This document shows positions 52,672 to 61,957 of a stretch of DNA of 64,000 nt, in pieces. The translations under genes were made by a program, and so were the position numbers. Under the pieces are notes generated by a model. The model ran no database searches. It was not told where the DNA came from and worked only from the letters and a program-made list of their open reading frames with translations. The stretch is from CAJBNH01 sp964447285 (GTDB lineage: Bacteria; Myxococcota_A; UBA9042), in NCBI GenBank assembly GCA_964447285.1, contig CAYURO010000009.1:99685-163684 (forward strand). Reading direction: 5' to 3'. Numbering within the stretch: position 1 is the first letter of the stretch; the number at the start of each line of letters is the position of its first letter.

Positions 52672-52753
52672 TGCGGGCAAAATGGCTAGCTTTCGTTCGA
52701 GTTCCGTCGTGCCGCTGTGTCCAGACAAGTGAGGGACTTGCGGAACAGGACCA

Positions 52754-54682
52754 TCACTGTGCCTCGCCGGCCAGACGATCCCCCAGAAAAGCAAGGACTT
52801 CTGCGAAGCTGCTGGCACGACGTGCGGCGGGTAGCGAGTCCAGCAGCTGGCGACCGTAGGCCTTCGACGTCAAGCGTCCGTCCAGGATCGAGACGACGCC
52901 CCAATGGCGACGGCTGCGCACCAACCGGCCGAACCCTTGGCGCAGCGAGATGGCGGCCATCGGCAATGACAGCATCTGGAACGACGACTGCCCTTCGGCC
53001 TCGCAGCGAGCGGAACGGGCGGCGAACAGCGGGTCATCCGGGGGCGGAAACGGGATCTTGTCCAGGATCACCACCCGCAGCACGCCCTGCGGCAAGTCGA
53101 CGCCCTGCCAGAAGCCCATCGTGGCAAACAGGATGGCCGGTTGCTCTTGCACAAACCGCTCGAGCAGCTGCTCCTTGCCCTGTTCGCCCTGCATCAGGCA
53201 CGTCATCGGCAGCCGGGGGCGCAGGCGCTCCGCCGCGTCTCGCATCGCCCGAAAGCTCGAGAACAGCGCAAATGTCCCGCCCGCCGCTGCAGTAGCCAGT
53301 TGCTCGACGTGGGCGGCCACCGCCTCTTCGCGCTTGGGCTGAAAGGGGTCGGGCACGCCCGCGGGGACGTACAGCAGCGCCTGCCGCTGGTAGTCGAACC
53401 CGCCCGGCACCGTCAGCGACGTCGTCTCTGGCAAAAGCCCAAGCCGATCGCGGATATGGTCGAAGCGACCGGACAGGGTCAGGGTCGCCGACGTGAAGAT
53501 GCGCACCGCCGGCTCGGCCAGCAGCGTGCGTGCGAGGATCGGCCCGACTTCAATGGGTTGTGCGATCAGCACGGACTCGCGGCCGCGGTGCTCGACCCAA
53601 CGCACCATCGGCTCACCCGGGGTGTCCCGCGCAAACAGCAGGCGGTCCAGATCGCCCCGAGCGGCGTAGACGGCCTCGGTTGCCTTCTGCCACGCGGGGT
53701 CGGCGGCTGCCTCTTCGTGCGCCAACAGGTCCTGCAGCCAGCCAAGCGCACCCTCGACCAGAGCCGCCGTGGGTTCCAGCCGGTCGCGCACGTCCGGACT
53801 CAACACCGCTTGGTGATTCAGGGTTCTGGTGGCGTCATACAGCGCGGCGACCCTTCGATCGATGTCGTCCAGCGCGTCCAACACGGCCTGCCGCAGCGAG
53901 CCGTCCAGCAGCAGCGGCGCGTTCTTGCGCATGTCGCGCACCAGCAGCCAGAACCTGCGCTCGGCCAGCGACGCGCCAAAGAACGACGTCGCGACGTCGG
54001 GCAGCGCGTGGGCCTCGTCCAACACCAGCACGCCCGCGCTCGGCAGCAGCGACGCGGCCTCCCAGCGCTCGCGCACGGCATAGTCCGCCAGCAATAGCGC
54101 GTGGTTGACGACGGCGATGTCGGCCGCGACCGCGCGCCGGCGGGCTTGCAGCACAAAACACGACTCGACCTGCGGACATGCGCTGCCCAGACAGTTGTCG
54201 GCGGTGCTGGTGACCTCAGGCCAGATCGCGTGGGTCTCGTCGACGCCGTAGACTTCGGCTCGGTCGCCGTGCGGGCTGGTGCGGGCGACCTGCTCGATGG
54301 CGAGCAGCTCCTGAGGGGCGGGAGACCCCAGCGGCACCGCCTGCATCGCCCGCTCGATCCGCTGGCGGCACAGGTAGTTGGAGCGCCCCTTCAGGACCGC
54401 CACCGCCCGCTCCAGCCCGGTGGCGCGCAGGGCGAGCGGGATGTCGTGCTCGACCAGCTGGCTTTGCAGGTGGCGGGTGGCGGTCGACAGGATCGCGCGC
54501 CGCCCTGAGGCGAGGATCGGCAGCAGATAGGCCAGCGTCTTGCCGGTGCCGGTGCCCGCCTCTACCAGCAAATCGCTTTGATTCGCTAGGGCTTGGGCGA
54601 CGGCCTCTGCCATCACCTGCTGGCCGGGGCGCGCCTCGAAGCGGTCGAGCACGCCGCCAAGCAGGTCGAGCAGTCGCGTCAT
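52754..54682 (-). CDS. DinG/YoaA-family ATP-dependent helicase with Fe-S cluster
   Basis: A 642-residue superfamily 2 helicase of the XPD/DinG type that unwinds DNA with 5'-3' polarity. Walker A is GTGTGKT (43-49), Walker B is LDEAH (221-225), and the cluster-binding cysteines are Cys105, Cys164, Cys169 and Cys175 (SNYLCRQR, CLGSACPQVESC). Helicase motifs V and VI appear as FWQGVDLPQG and RQGFGRLVRSRRHWG. The length is nearer YoaA than the longer DinG. ATG 54682 overlaps the stop of the preceding membrane-protein gene by four bases. Confidence 0.93.
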   Translation of the reverse strand: MTRLLDLLGGVLDRFEARPGQQVMAEAVAQALANQSDLLVEAGTGTGKTLAYLLPILASGRRAILSTATRHLQSQLVEHDIPLALRATGLERAVAVLKGRSNYLCRQRIERAMQAVPLGSPAPQELLAIEQVARTSPHGDRAEVYGVDETHAIWPEVTSTADNCLGSACPQVESCFVLQARRRAVAADIAVVNHALLLADYAVRERWEAASLLPSAGVLVLDEAHALPDVATSFFGASLAERRFWLLVRDMRKNAPLLLDGSLRQAVLDALDDIDRRVAALYDATRTLNHQAVLSPDVRDRLEPTAALVEGALGWLQDLLAHEEAAADPAWQKATEAVYAARGDLDRLLFARDTPGEPMVRWVEHRGRESVLIAQPIEVGPILARTLLAEPAVRIFTSATLTLSGRFDHIRDRLGLLPETTSLTVPGGFDYQRQALLYVPAGVPDPFQPKREEAVAAHVEQLATAAAGGTFALFSSFRAMRDAAERLRPRLPMTCLMQGEQGKEQLLERFVQEQPAILFATMGFWQGVDLPQGVLRVVILDKIPFPPPDDPLFAARSARCEAEGQSSFQMLSLPMAAISLRQGFGRLVRSRRHWGVVSILDGRLTSKAYGRQLLDSLPAARRASSFAEVLAFLGDRLAGEAQ

Positions 54683-56403
54683 GGAGTCTGGCCGGGCGCG
54701 AGCTGGGGACGAAGGGTTGTCGGGTCGCCCGCTTGGACAAGGGCGAAGGTACGCCCGGCCGAGTCACCCAAGTAGCGGTGGCCATCGTCGGTCGCAAGGT
54801 AGCCGAAGGTCGCCAGGCTTGCTTCGATCATGGTGTACAGCGGTCCCATCGGCGTCAGGACCGGCGTGTGTCCGTCGCCCCCCAGCGCGTCGCGGTCGCC
54901 GGCCAGCACGATCTGGTCGGGCTTGGCTGCGACGGCCTTGGCCAGCACCGTCTGCACCGCGTCGCCGTTCAGCGAAGACACCAGGACCTGCGTGTGGTTG
55001 CGCAGGGGATCCAGCAGGAACGCGACCGGCAGCCCGCGCGGCCCCAACGCCACGACGATGCCGGTCTGGCCGATCGTCTCGCGCACATGGACCGCGACCT
55101 TGCGGCCGGCCATCCGGTCAGGTGCCTGGGTGTGGGCCAGCAGCTGCATCGCGCCCAGCGCAAAGATCCCCAGTGCGAACAAGGCCATGGTGCCCAAGAA
55201 GCGCCGTCGCACCGGCCGCGCCTGAGTCTCGTCTGGCAGGTTGCCCGGCATGACGACCGCCGTCAGCCCCAGGCCCAGCAGCACAGCCGATACGGCGCGT
55301 GCGACGCCCATCGCCTCGACCACGCCATCGGCCGTGCCCTGACTGGCCGCCACCGCGACCCACGTCACTGCCCCCAACAGCCCCAACGCCAAAGGCAAGC
55401 TGTCGCGGTCGCCCAGCTCGCGCGGCAGGGCCGAAGCCGACACGCCGAGCGTCCGCCAGCCATCCTGTTCGCCGGCCCCTTCCTCCGTGGAGACGGGAGG
55501 TTCCTCTGCGTCCACCGGGTCAGGACGAACGCGACCGGTTCCCAAGCCCCAGACGGCCACCACGCCCAACAACGCACCCAAGATCGCCGTCCACCACGGG
55601 GCCGCCGTCAGCCCCAGCTGCCGCGCCATCGCGCCGATGGGTCCGCCGGGCAGGCTTGCGATCAGCGCGTGTGCGCCCGACACGACCGGTGCGTGCGCGA
55701 AACCCGAGGGCACGCCCGACAGCGCAGGGTCCAGCAGCCAGGCCGCCGCCGCATTTGCTTGATTCGCCAGAGCTCCGACGACCAACCACCGCAGGCCCAA
55801 GGCGACGACGGCGGCCAGCGCCCATGTGCCCGCCGCCATCGTCCGCAACCGGTCGGTGGTCACGGCTCGCCACGCCAGATACAGGCCGCCCGGCACCATC
55901 AGCAGCACCGGCGAGGCCAGAAAGCCCGCAACCGCCACCGCGACGCCGGAAGCGACGACCCACGGCACCGATGCATCGCGCAGCCCCCGACGCAAAAGCC
56001 ACAGCGACAAAAGCGCGCCCACGCCGGCCAGCGAGCCGCCATCGACCCGAAAGCCGCCGTCGATGCCCAGAGGCGCCATCGCGAGGATCAGCCCCGCAAG
56101 CAGCCCCGGGATCGCGCCCCAGCCGGCCACTCGCGCCAAACCAACGGCCAGCAGGGGCAGCACCAACTCGAGCAGCAGCGTCGGCAAGCGGGTCAGGGAC
56201 GCCGACCCGCCCGAGATCATCGTCCAAGTGCTGTGGAATTGAGCCACGGGCTCGGCAGACGGCCCGTTCGCGGCCAGCCCCCAAGCGGCGGCCACTTCAC
56301 CCGGCGCCAGGTCGGTCGAGAATAGCGGCACGGCGCGGATCGCCAGCGTCACGAGCAGCACGCGAATCAACAGCGTCCGCAGGTCCTTGGGATGGATCGT
56401 CAT
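54679..56403 (-). CDS. Polytopic membrane protein, possibly glycosyltransferase-like
   Basis: A 574-residue inner-membrane protein with about nine to eleven hydrophobic helices from residue 10 to about 430 and a soluble C-terminal domain of about 140 residues (RETIGQTGIVVALGPRGL, AAKPDQIVLAGDRDALG). The first helix is followed by LFSTDLAPGEVAAAWGLA, a loop position where ArnT/PMT-type (GT-C) glycosyltransferases keep acidic residues, so a GT-C relation is conceivable but I cannot confirm it. Start ATG 56403. It is operonic with the DinG-type helicase gene by a 4-bp overlap. Confidence 0.65.
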   Translation of the reverse strand: MTIHPKDLRTLLIRVLLVTLAIRAVPLFSTDLAPGEVAAAWGLAANGPSAEPVAQFHSTWTMISGGSASLTRLPTLLLELVLPLLAVGLARVAGWGAIPGLLAGLILAMAPLGIDGGFRVDGGSLAGVGALLSLWLLRRGLRDASVPWVVASGVAVAVAGFLASPVLLMVPGGLYLAWRAVTTDRLRTMAAGTWALAAVVALGLRWLVVGALANQANAAAAWLLDPALSGVPSGFAHAPVVSGAHALIASLPGGPIGAMARQLGLTAAPWWTAILGALLGVVAVWGLGTGRVRPDPVDAEEPPVSTEEGAGEQDGWRTLGVSASALPRELGDRDSLPLALGLLGAVTWVAVAASQGTADGVVEAMGVARAVSAVLLGLGLTAVVMPGNLPDETQARPVRRRFLGTMALFALGIFALGAMQLLAHTQAPDRMAGRKVAVHVRETIGQTGIVVALGPRGLPVAFLLDPLRNHTQVLVSSLNGDAVQTVLAKAVAAKPDQIVLAGDRDALGGDGHTPVLTPMGPLYTMIEASLATFGYLATDDGHRYLGDSAGRTFALVQAGDPTTLRPQLAPGQTP

Positions 56404-56459
56404 GGCTTCTCTGGGGTTTGGCGACGTCGGCAGAGCCGGCTGGGGGTCGGCGCGGGCAG

Positions 56460-56488
56460 AGGGTAACGGCGGGATCGGGGCGGGGCAA
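56460..56488 (-). promoter_or_regulatory. Possible promoter for the membrane protein-helicase pair
   Basis: TTGCCC (56488-56483), 17-nt spacer, TACCCT (56465-56460) on the minus strand, giving a leader of about 50 nt to ATG 56403. Both boxes are imperfect. The other half of this 221-bp divergent gap, before xdhC, shows no clear signal. Confidence 0.28.
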
Positions 56489-56624
56489 GGGCAGACCGCG
56501 CGGCAGGTGCGTTGCGGTCGTGCGTGGTGTCGGCGAATCTGGCAAGCTCCGCGCCCGGCGCCTTTCGCGGCCGCCACTTGGAGCCTTTCGCGTGACACTC
56601 GTGCCCCTTCAGGACCCGGTCGCC

Positions 56625-57692
56625 ATGGACCCCGAAGGCCAGCGTCTGCTGCAGCGTCTGCCGGACTGGCTGCCGGACCGCAGCAAACCCGCCGTGCTGG
56701 TGACGGTCTTTGCGGTCGACGGCTCTGCGCCCCGGCAAGTGGGAGCCCGACTGCTCGCCCGCGGTGGCAAGCTGCTGACGGGCACCATCGGCGGCGGGCA
56801 CTTGGAGCAACAGGCGCTGCGCGACAGCTTACGTGTGGCTGAAGGCGCGCTCGAGGCCGATGACGCCGATGCCCCGGCCGAAGCGGCGATCGAGGTTCAG
56901 GTCGAGGCCGACACCGAGGGCCATCACGCCCGCCTGAATCGCTATCCGCTGGGTCCGCAGCTGGCCCAGTGTTGCGGCGGCGTCGTGTGGCTGCACTTCC
57001 AAGCGATCGATACGCGCAAGGCCCGGCAGATCTCCCAACAAGTCAGCGCCTTGGAGACGACGGGCGGCACATTCGAGACCCGCTTCGGGCAGGGCGCCTT
57101 GCGCGAGCGTCCCACGCCGGTCCCGGTCGTGCTGCTGTGCGGCGCCGGCCATGTGGGCGCTGCGCTGGCGCGGGTGCTGCAACCGCTGCCTTGGCGGGTG
57201 ATCGTACTGGACCCGCGCCCGGACTGGGCCGATCCGATGCGCTTTCCGCTGACCACCGAGATCGCGTGCACCGAACCCCTGCGACTGCTGGCGGCTTGGG
57301 GCTGGCTGGGCCCCGAGGCACAGCAGAGTCTGGCCGCAGCCAAGGCTTCGACTTTGGGACGGATTCCACCGGCCCCGTCCCCGCGCGCGACCCACGCGAT
57401 CGTGATGACGCACGATCATGCCCTGGACAGAGACATCGTCGATGCGCTGCTGCATGTGCCTTTGCGGACAAAGGATTCGACGGCTGTGCTGGCCTATCTG
57501 GGTATGATCGGCTCGAAGACCAAGGTGGCGACCCTGCACCAGCGGCTGCGGCGACGCGGCACGGACCCGGCGCTGCTGGCGCAGCTGGTGGCGCCCATCG
57601 GGCTGCGGCTGCCCGACGGGCGGATGCTGGGCGGCAAGCTGCCGGGAGAGATCGCGATTAGTGTAGCCGCGCAGCTGCTCAGCCGGCAGTAA
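56625..57692 (+). CDS. xdhC: Xanthine dehydrogenase accessory protein XdhC
   Basis: XdhC binds and protects the molybdenum cofactor and hands its sulfurated form to XdhB. The 355-residue protein has the N-terminal XdhC_CoxI domain (ILTG-type phrase LLTGTIGGGHLEQQAL, and LAQCCGGVVWLHF with the Cys-Cys-Gly-Gly motif that binds the cofactor) and a C-terminal Rossmann domain (VVLLCGAGHVGAALARVL) ending in the typical AYLGMIGSKTKVATL and RLPDGR. ATG 56625 is preferred; GTG 56601 and 56592 are alternatives. The structural genes are 14 kb away; the mocA-like gene follows after one convergent gene. Confidence 0.93.
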   Translation: MDPEGQRLLQRLPDWLPDRSKPAVLVTVFAVDGSAPRQVGARLLARGGKLLTGTIGGGHLEQQALRDSLRVAEGALEADDADAPAEAAIEVQVEADTEGHHARLNRYPLGPQLAQCCGGVVWLHFQAIDTRKARQISQQVSALETTGGTFETRFGQGALRERPTPVPVVLLCGAGHVGAALARVLQPLPWRVIVLDPRPDWADPMRFPLTTEIACTEPLRLLAAWGWLGPEAQQSLAAAKASTLGRIPPAPSPRATHAIVMTHDHALDRDIVDALLHVPLRTKDSTAVLAYLGMIGSKTKVATLHQRLRRRGTDPALLAQLVAPIGLRLPDGRMLGGKLPGEIAISVAAQLLSRQ

Positions 57693-57698
57693 CGCGGT

Positions 57699-58502
57699 TC
57701 ACTGCTTGCGCGGCCGTCGCGGAAGAAACGCAGACGTGCGATGGATGTAGTCGTCGTAACCGGGCTTGGTGCGGCGCAGCAGCTCGTCCAGCATCGCCAC
57801 GCCCGACACCCTCAGCAGCAGCCAGGTCAAGATCGCGGGACCGCCGAGCGCCAGCCAGCCATAGGGAACGTCGAGCGCGAACAGGCCCAAGCCCCACCAC
57901 AGCAACGCCTCGCCGAAGTAGTTGGGGTGCCGGCTATAGCGCCACAGGCCCTTGTCCAGCACCTGCCCGGGCTTGCGCACGCGGCGGAACCGCTGCAGCT
58001 GCTGGTCGGCCACCGCCTCGAAGAAGAACCCGGTGTAGAACACAAGCGTCGCCAACAGGTCCAGGTCCGTCACGGGGTCGGGGCCCTGCGCGCTGCCCGC
58101 CACCTGCAACGGCGCCGAGATCAGAAACGCCAGAACCCCTTGCAGCAGAAACACTTGGAAGAAGCTGAACCACCAGTAGCGTGACGCGCCAAAGTGCTGG
58201 CGGAAGGCGGCGTAGCGAGCGTCCTCAGGCTTGCCGTGGTTGCGGATGGCCAGGTGCGCGCCCAGCCGCAACGCCCACAGCGACACCAGGGTCATCAACA
58301 GCGTCTTGCCCGGGGTCAGGCCCGTGCGCAGCGCCGTGTGCCACCCAACCCAAACGAAGAACACCGGCCACCAGGCATCGACGATGCTGACGTCGCGCAG
58401 CCGCACGCTTGCGATCCACAGGCCAACGGCGAGCACGAGGATGCCCGCGAGGTTGCCGACGAGAATGCTGCCGCCTAGCGTGGATTGCAGTGCTGGTCCC
58501 AT
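57699..58502 (-). CDS. DUF1295 (steroid 5-alpha-reductase-like) membrane protein
   Basis: A 267-residue protein with six or seven membrane helices. The DUF1295 signature is present: VSIVDAWWPVFF early, a central RFRRVRKPGQVLDKGLW, then YSRHPNYFGEALLWWG, the isoprenylcysteine methyltransferase/steroid reductase-like cofactor motif. The family contains NADPH- or SAM-dependent membrane enzymes acting on lipids; the substrate here is unknown. ATG 58502 has GGAGGT five nt upstream. Its stop is six bp from the convergent xdhC end. Confidence 0.9.
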   Translation of the reverse strand: MGPALQSTLGGSILVGNLAGILVLAVGLWIASVRLRDVSIVDAWWPVFFVWVGWHTALRTGLTPGKTLLMTLVSLWALRLGAHLAIRNHGKPEDARYAAFRQHFGASRYWWFSFFQVFLLQGVLAFLISAPLQVAGSAQGPDPVTDLDLLATLVFYTGFFFEAVADQQLQRFRRVRKPGQVLDKGLWRYSRHPNYFGEALLWWGLGLFALDVPYGWLALGGPAILTWLLLRVSGVAMLDELLRRTKPGYDDYIHRTSAFLPRRPRKQ

Positions 58503-58547
58503 GGGGTACCTCCAAGGCGAGATAGGATGCCCCCGCGAGGCTTCGGA

Positions 58548-58556
58548 TGCTATCCT
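58548..58556 (+). promoter_or_regulatory. Extended -10 promoter element before the mocA-like gene
   Basis: TGC followed by TATCCT (58551-58556). The predicted start near 58563 is about two bases before the ATG at 58565, so the transcript would be essentially leaderless. No good -35 is visible. The 62-bp gap also holds GGATGC twice, 20 bp apart (58525 and 58545). Confidence 0.38.
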
Positions 58557-58564
58557 GCGCCGCC

Positions 58565-59221
58565 ATGTCGTCTGCCGCAGAGCCGAAGCTTGCCCCCTCG
58601 CCCCCGTTGCCGGCTTCTGCCGCCGTGCTGCTGGCTGGCGGCCACGGTCGCCGCGCCGGGGGCCCCAAGGCTTTGATCGGTTGGGAGAATGACCTGCTGT
58701 GGCGCTGGCAGGCGGCGCGGCTGGTCCAAGTCGGTTGCCAGCCCGTGGTCGTCGTCGTGCACCCGGACGCCTTGTTGCCGCAGCACGCAGAACCGCCCCT
58801 GCCCCACGTCGTGACCGTACCGTCGGACCCCGACGCCCCGCAATTCGCGTCCCTGCAAAGGGGGTTGCACGTCCTCGCCCAGGCCGGTCACGCCGGACCG
58901 GTGCTGCTGCTGCCGGTGGACTGCCCGTGTCCCGACCGCCAGGTGTTCGCCGCGCTCGAGGCCGCGTGGCAGGCGGCGGGGTCGGCACGGGTGGCGCGTC
59001 CCGAGGTGGTGGTGCCGGGCGCCGACGGGCTGCCGCTCGCGCGCCACGGGCATCCGGTATTGCTGGATCCCGTTGCCGTGCGCGAGCTGCTGGCGCTGGA
59101 CGGTGGGACCGCGCGGCTGGATCGTTGGATCGCCGGACTGCCCCCCGAAGCTCGCGTCGAGGTGCCGGTGCGGGATGTGGCCGTGCTGGCGAACTTCAAT
59201 CGGGACGGGGTGGCGGGATAG
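58565..59221 (+). CDS. MobA/MocA-like molybdenum cofactor nucleotidyltransferase
   Basis: A 218-residue NTP transferase. The nucleotide-binding motif LLAGGHGRRAGGPKAL lies at 22-37, and VDCPCPD is the metal-binding segment; the C-terminal part with GHPVLLDPVAV is typical of MocA/MobA-like enzymes. MocA makes the cytosine dinucleotide form of the molybdenum cofactor and MobA the guanine form. Its position near xdhC favours a role in maturing the XdhAB hydroxylase, but which nucleotide is added cannot be read from the sequence. Confidence 0.82.
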   Translation: MSSAAEPKLAPSPPLPASAAVLLAGGHGRRAGGPKALIGWENDLLWRWQAARLVQVGCQPVVVVVHPDALLPQHAEPPLPHVVTVPSDPDAPQFASLQRGLHVLAQAGHAGPVLLLPVDCPCPDRQVFAALEAAWQAAGSARVARPEVVVPGADGLPLARHGHPVLLDPVAVRELLALDGGTARLDRWIAGLPPEARVEVPVRDVAVLANFNRDGVAG

Positions 59222-59288
59222 GTCGGCCGGCCGGCGCAGGCACGCCCCCTCCACCCGCAACCGCCGAGACCCACGCCAGGTCACCGCG

Positions 59289-60428
59289 CTACTTCAAGTT
59301 CTTGCACGACATCTCTTCGCCGCCGCCGACGGAGTAGAACGCTCGATCGCTCCAGCTGCTGCCTGCGGGCTTGCTGCGGCGGAAGGTGAACTTGAGGATC
59401 CGACAGGTCGTCGTGCCTTCCTTCTCCTGCCGCACGCACGCAAAGCTGCCTTGGTCCTCGAACGTAACAGGTGGCAGCTGCTGGTGCGACTGAACGGCCG
59501 ATCCCAGCAAGCCGAAGCTGCGGACGGTCTCGACCATGGTCGACTCGGGGTTGCGAGTCGACGACAGGTGCTCGTCTAACACCTTGCGCAGCAGCGCCGT
59601 CAGGCCCTTGTCGCTGTTCGTGGCCGTCGGGCACTGAATCTTGGCCAACGCCTTCTCGCGATTCGCCTGCCACTTCACCTTCTCTTCGCCGATCCACTTC
59701 GACCAGCCCGCCAGCTCGGCGGCATCGACGTTCAGATAAGCGATCTCTGCGAACTTGCTGGCTTCTTGTAGATCGGTAGCCAGCCGGTCGAACGTCGCCG
59801 CGGCCGCCCAGTCGAACGGGTTGCGGGCCAGCGTCTTGACGTCGTCCTTGGCCAACTCGACCCGCTGCATCAGGGCCTCGCGGAACTCGCCCCACTTGGC
59901 GCGGAACTTGTCCTCGACCTGCTCGCACGCCTGGCTGTCGAACTCGCTGAACGAGCAGGCAAACCGCGACAGGTTGCACTGCGGGTACTTGGGAGCAAAC
60001 GCAGCCCAGTACGCCTTTGCTTCCGGTGCCTTGGCAAACACGGCGCGCCACGCCGCCAACCGCCCAGAGTCCTGCTCGCCGGCCAGGCTGCCCTGGTGCA
60101 TACAGACGCTCTTGCTGTAGTCCAGCGCCTTGGTGCAGGCCTGCACGAAGTCGTCCGAGTCGCAGACCTTTTCTCCGGTGGCCGCCTGGTCGCGCTGGCC
60201 CTGCTTGCCCTGCTCCTTGGTCTGCAGCTGGAAGTCCTTGATCACGCCGTTGACGCACCGCGGCTGGTACGACGGCCGGCAGCGGTCGTAGGCGGCCTGG
60301 TTGCAGGCCTCGACCAGCGCGGGCGCGATGCCGTCGGCGCCGGTGCACTTGTCCTTGGGCTCGGCGACGGCAGGGGAAGCAACGACGAGGCACGAGACGG
60401 CAAACAACAGGGCGCAGGCAGTACGCAT
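59289..60428 (-). CDS. Cys-rich exported protein of unknown function
   Basis: A 379-residue protein with a signal peptide (about 1-22, ending PAVA). The mature chain is hydrophilic and has 14 cysteines, an even number spread along the length (for example DKC, EAC, DRC, QAC), which suggests disulfide bonds in the periplasm or outside. The middle (about 190-290) is helical and Lys/Trp-rich. The C-terminus has a short beta segment ending EEMSCKNLK. ATG 60428 has GGAGG upstream. It follows glgC by 109 bp. No family is recognised. Confidence 0.7.
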   Translation of the reverse strand: MRTACALLFAVSCLVVASPAVAEPKDKCTGADGIAPALVEACNQAAYDRCRPSYQPRCVNGVIKDFQLQTKEQGKQGQRDQAATGEKVCDSDDFVQACTKALDYSKSVCMHQGSLAGEQDSGRLAAWRAVFAKAPEAKAYWAAFAPKYPQCNLSRFACSFSEFDSQACEQVEDKFRAKWGEFREALMQRVELAKDDVKTLARNPFDWAAAATFDRLATDLQEASKFAEIAYLNVDAAELAGWSKWIGEEKVKWQANREKALAKIQCPTATNSDKGLTALLRKVLDEHLSSTRNPESTMVETVRSFGLLGSAVQSHQQLPPVTFEDQGSFACVRQEKEGTTTCRILKFTFRRSKPAGSSWSDRAFYSVGGGEEMSCKNLK

Positions 60429-60443
60429 GGAACCCTCCAGAAT

Positions 60444-60457
60444 TTGATCCAAATCAT
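60444..60457. promoter_or_regulatory. CRP/FNR-like palindrome upstream of the Cys-rich protein gene
   Basis: TTGAT-CCAA-ATCAT (60444-60457) matches the FNR-type pattern TTGAT-N4-ATCAA except for one base. It sits in an unusually AT-rich patch 16 nt before the ATG at 60428. A single short site in one gap is weak evidence. Confidence 0.25.
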
Positions 60458-60537
60458 GGTTTTCTAGGCGGTTTCGCGGGAACGCAGGGACTCTACCACG
60501 AAGCATCGCGAGGCCCCACCTTGCCGCTGCCGTCTCG

Positions 60538-61806
60538 TCAGAATGCGGTGCCGTCCGGCACCACCGCCCCCTTGGGCACGCACAACACGCCGTCGCGCAC
60601 GAAGAACCGACCGGCGGGGTCGTCGTATACGTCCAGACCCGCCGCGTTGATCAGGCGCACGCCGCGGCCGATGCGCGCGTTCTTGTCGACGATCGCGCGG
60701 CGGATCTCGCAGTCTTCGCCGATGCCCACGGGTACGCCGTCGATGGGTTCGCGGCTGAACGAGTCGGCGCCCATGACGTAGGTGCGGTCGAGCAACGTCC
60801 CCCGGTGCACGCGCGACCGCACGCCCAGGATCGAGTCGCGCACGGTGGCCCCCTCGATCACGCAACCATCCGAGATCAGACACTCTTCGATCGACGCCTG
60901 CAACACGCGCGCCGCGGGCAGATAGCGGGCGTGGGTATAGATGGGCATCTTGGAGTCGAAGAAGTCGAACTTGGGCTCGGGTTCCACCAGGTCCAGGTTG
61001 GCCTCGTAGAACGCGCCGATGGTGCCGATGTCTGCCCAATAGCCAGAGAATCCGAACGCATGCACGTGCCGGGTGTGGATCGCGGCGGGGATCACGTGGT
61101 TGCCGAAGTCGGTCTGCCTGGGGTCGAGCGCAAGTAGCTCGCGCATGGACTCGGTGCGGGCCAGATAGATGCCCATGCTCGCCAACAGCGGGCGCCGCTT
61201 CGCTTCTTCTGCCGAGAGTCCAAACGCCGTGGTGTCGACGACCATCGCCTCGATGGCTTCGGGCGTCTTGGGCTTCTCGGCAAAGGCGACCACCCGACCG
61301 GTGGCGTCGACCTTCAGCAGCCCCAGCTCGGGCGCTTCTTCCCGAGTGACCGGCTGCACGGCGAGCGTCAGGTCGGCCCGCGCGTCCATGTGCACCTTCT
61401 GAAAGTCTCTGTAATTCATACGGTACAGGTGGTCTCCCGCGAGGATCAGCAGGTGTTCCGACGGCCGGTCGGTGATGTGGTGCCAGGCCTGCCGCACCGC
61501 GTCGGCGGTGCCCTGGAACCACGTGCCGCCGCGGGTCGACTGCTCGGCCGCCAGGATGTCGACGAAACCACGCGAGAATTGGTCAAAGCGGTAAGAATTC
61601 GCGATGTGCGCGTTCAGGCTCGCCGACTGGTACATCGTCAGCACGTACATGCGCCGGATGCCGCTGTGGATGCAGTTGCTGATCGGGATGTCGATCAGGC
61701 GGTACTTGCCGGCCAGCGGAACGGCGGGCTTGGAGCGGTCGCGGGTCAGGGGGAACAGGCGGGTGCCTTTGCCTCCGCCCAGGATGACGGCCACGGTGTC
61801 GCGCAT
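60538..61806 (-). CDS. glgC: Glucose-1-phosphate adenylyltransferase (ADP-glucose pyrophosphorylase)
   Basis: GlgC makes ADP-glucose for glycogen synthesis and sets its rate. The 422-residue protein starts with VILGGGKGTRLFPLT (8-22) and SKPAVPLAGKYRLIDIP; QGTADAVRQAW is the substrate motif, LAGDHLYRMNY contains the metal-binding Asp, and GLLKVDATGRVVAFAEKP and YWADIGTIGAFYEANL are typical. The left-handed beta-helix ends with VRDSILGVRSRVHRG. ATG 61806 has GAGG upstream, inside a short inverted repeat (61816-61827 region). No other glycogen gene is in the window. Confidence 0.96.
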   Translation of the reverse strand: MRDTVAVILGGGKGTRLFPLTRDRSKPAVPLAGKYRLIDIPISNCIHSGIRRMYVLTMYQSASLNAHIANSYRFDQFSRGFVDILAAEQSTRGGTWFQGTADAVRQAWHHITDRPSEHLLILAGDHLYRMNYRDFQKVHMDARADLTLAVQPVTREEAPELGLLKVDATGRVVAFAEKPKTPEAIEAMVVDTTAFGLSAEEAKRRPLLASMGIYLARTESMRELLALDPRQTDFGNHVIPAAIHTRHVHAFGFSGYWADIGTIGAFYEANLDLVEPEPKFDFFDSKMPIYTHARYLPAARVLQASIEECLISDGCVIEGATVRDSILGVRSRVHRGTLLDRTYVMGADSFSREPIDGVPVGIGEDCEIRRAIVDKNARIGRGVRLINAAGLDVYDDPAGRFFVRDGVLCVPKGAVVPDGTAF

Positions 61807-61957
61807 GGGGGGACCTCTCGAGGTGTCGGGTGAGCGCCGTTGCCGCTTTCTTTCAGGGTAGCGCGGACGAGCCGAGGGTGGAAGGCAAGCGCGCGGTTGC
61901 ACCCTTGACCCCAGCGAAGGCGGCGCGCAAGTTGACCGGCAACAAGGAGCGTTTCCC

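Noticed and set aside
61816..61827. Short inverted repeat ACCTC-TC-GAGGT near the glgC ribosome site as an operator
   Set aside because: The stem is only 5 bp and includes the ribosome site itself, so chance pairing is the simplest explanation.
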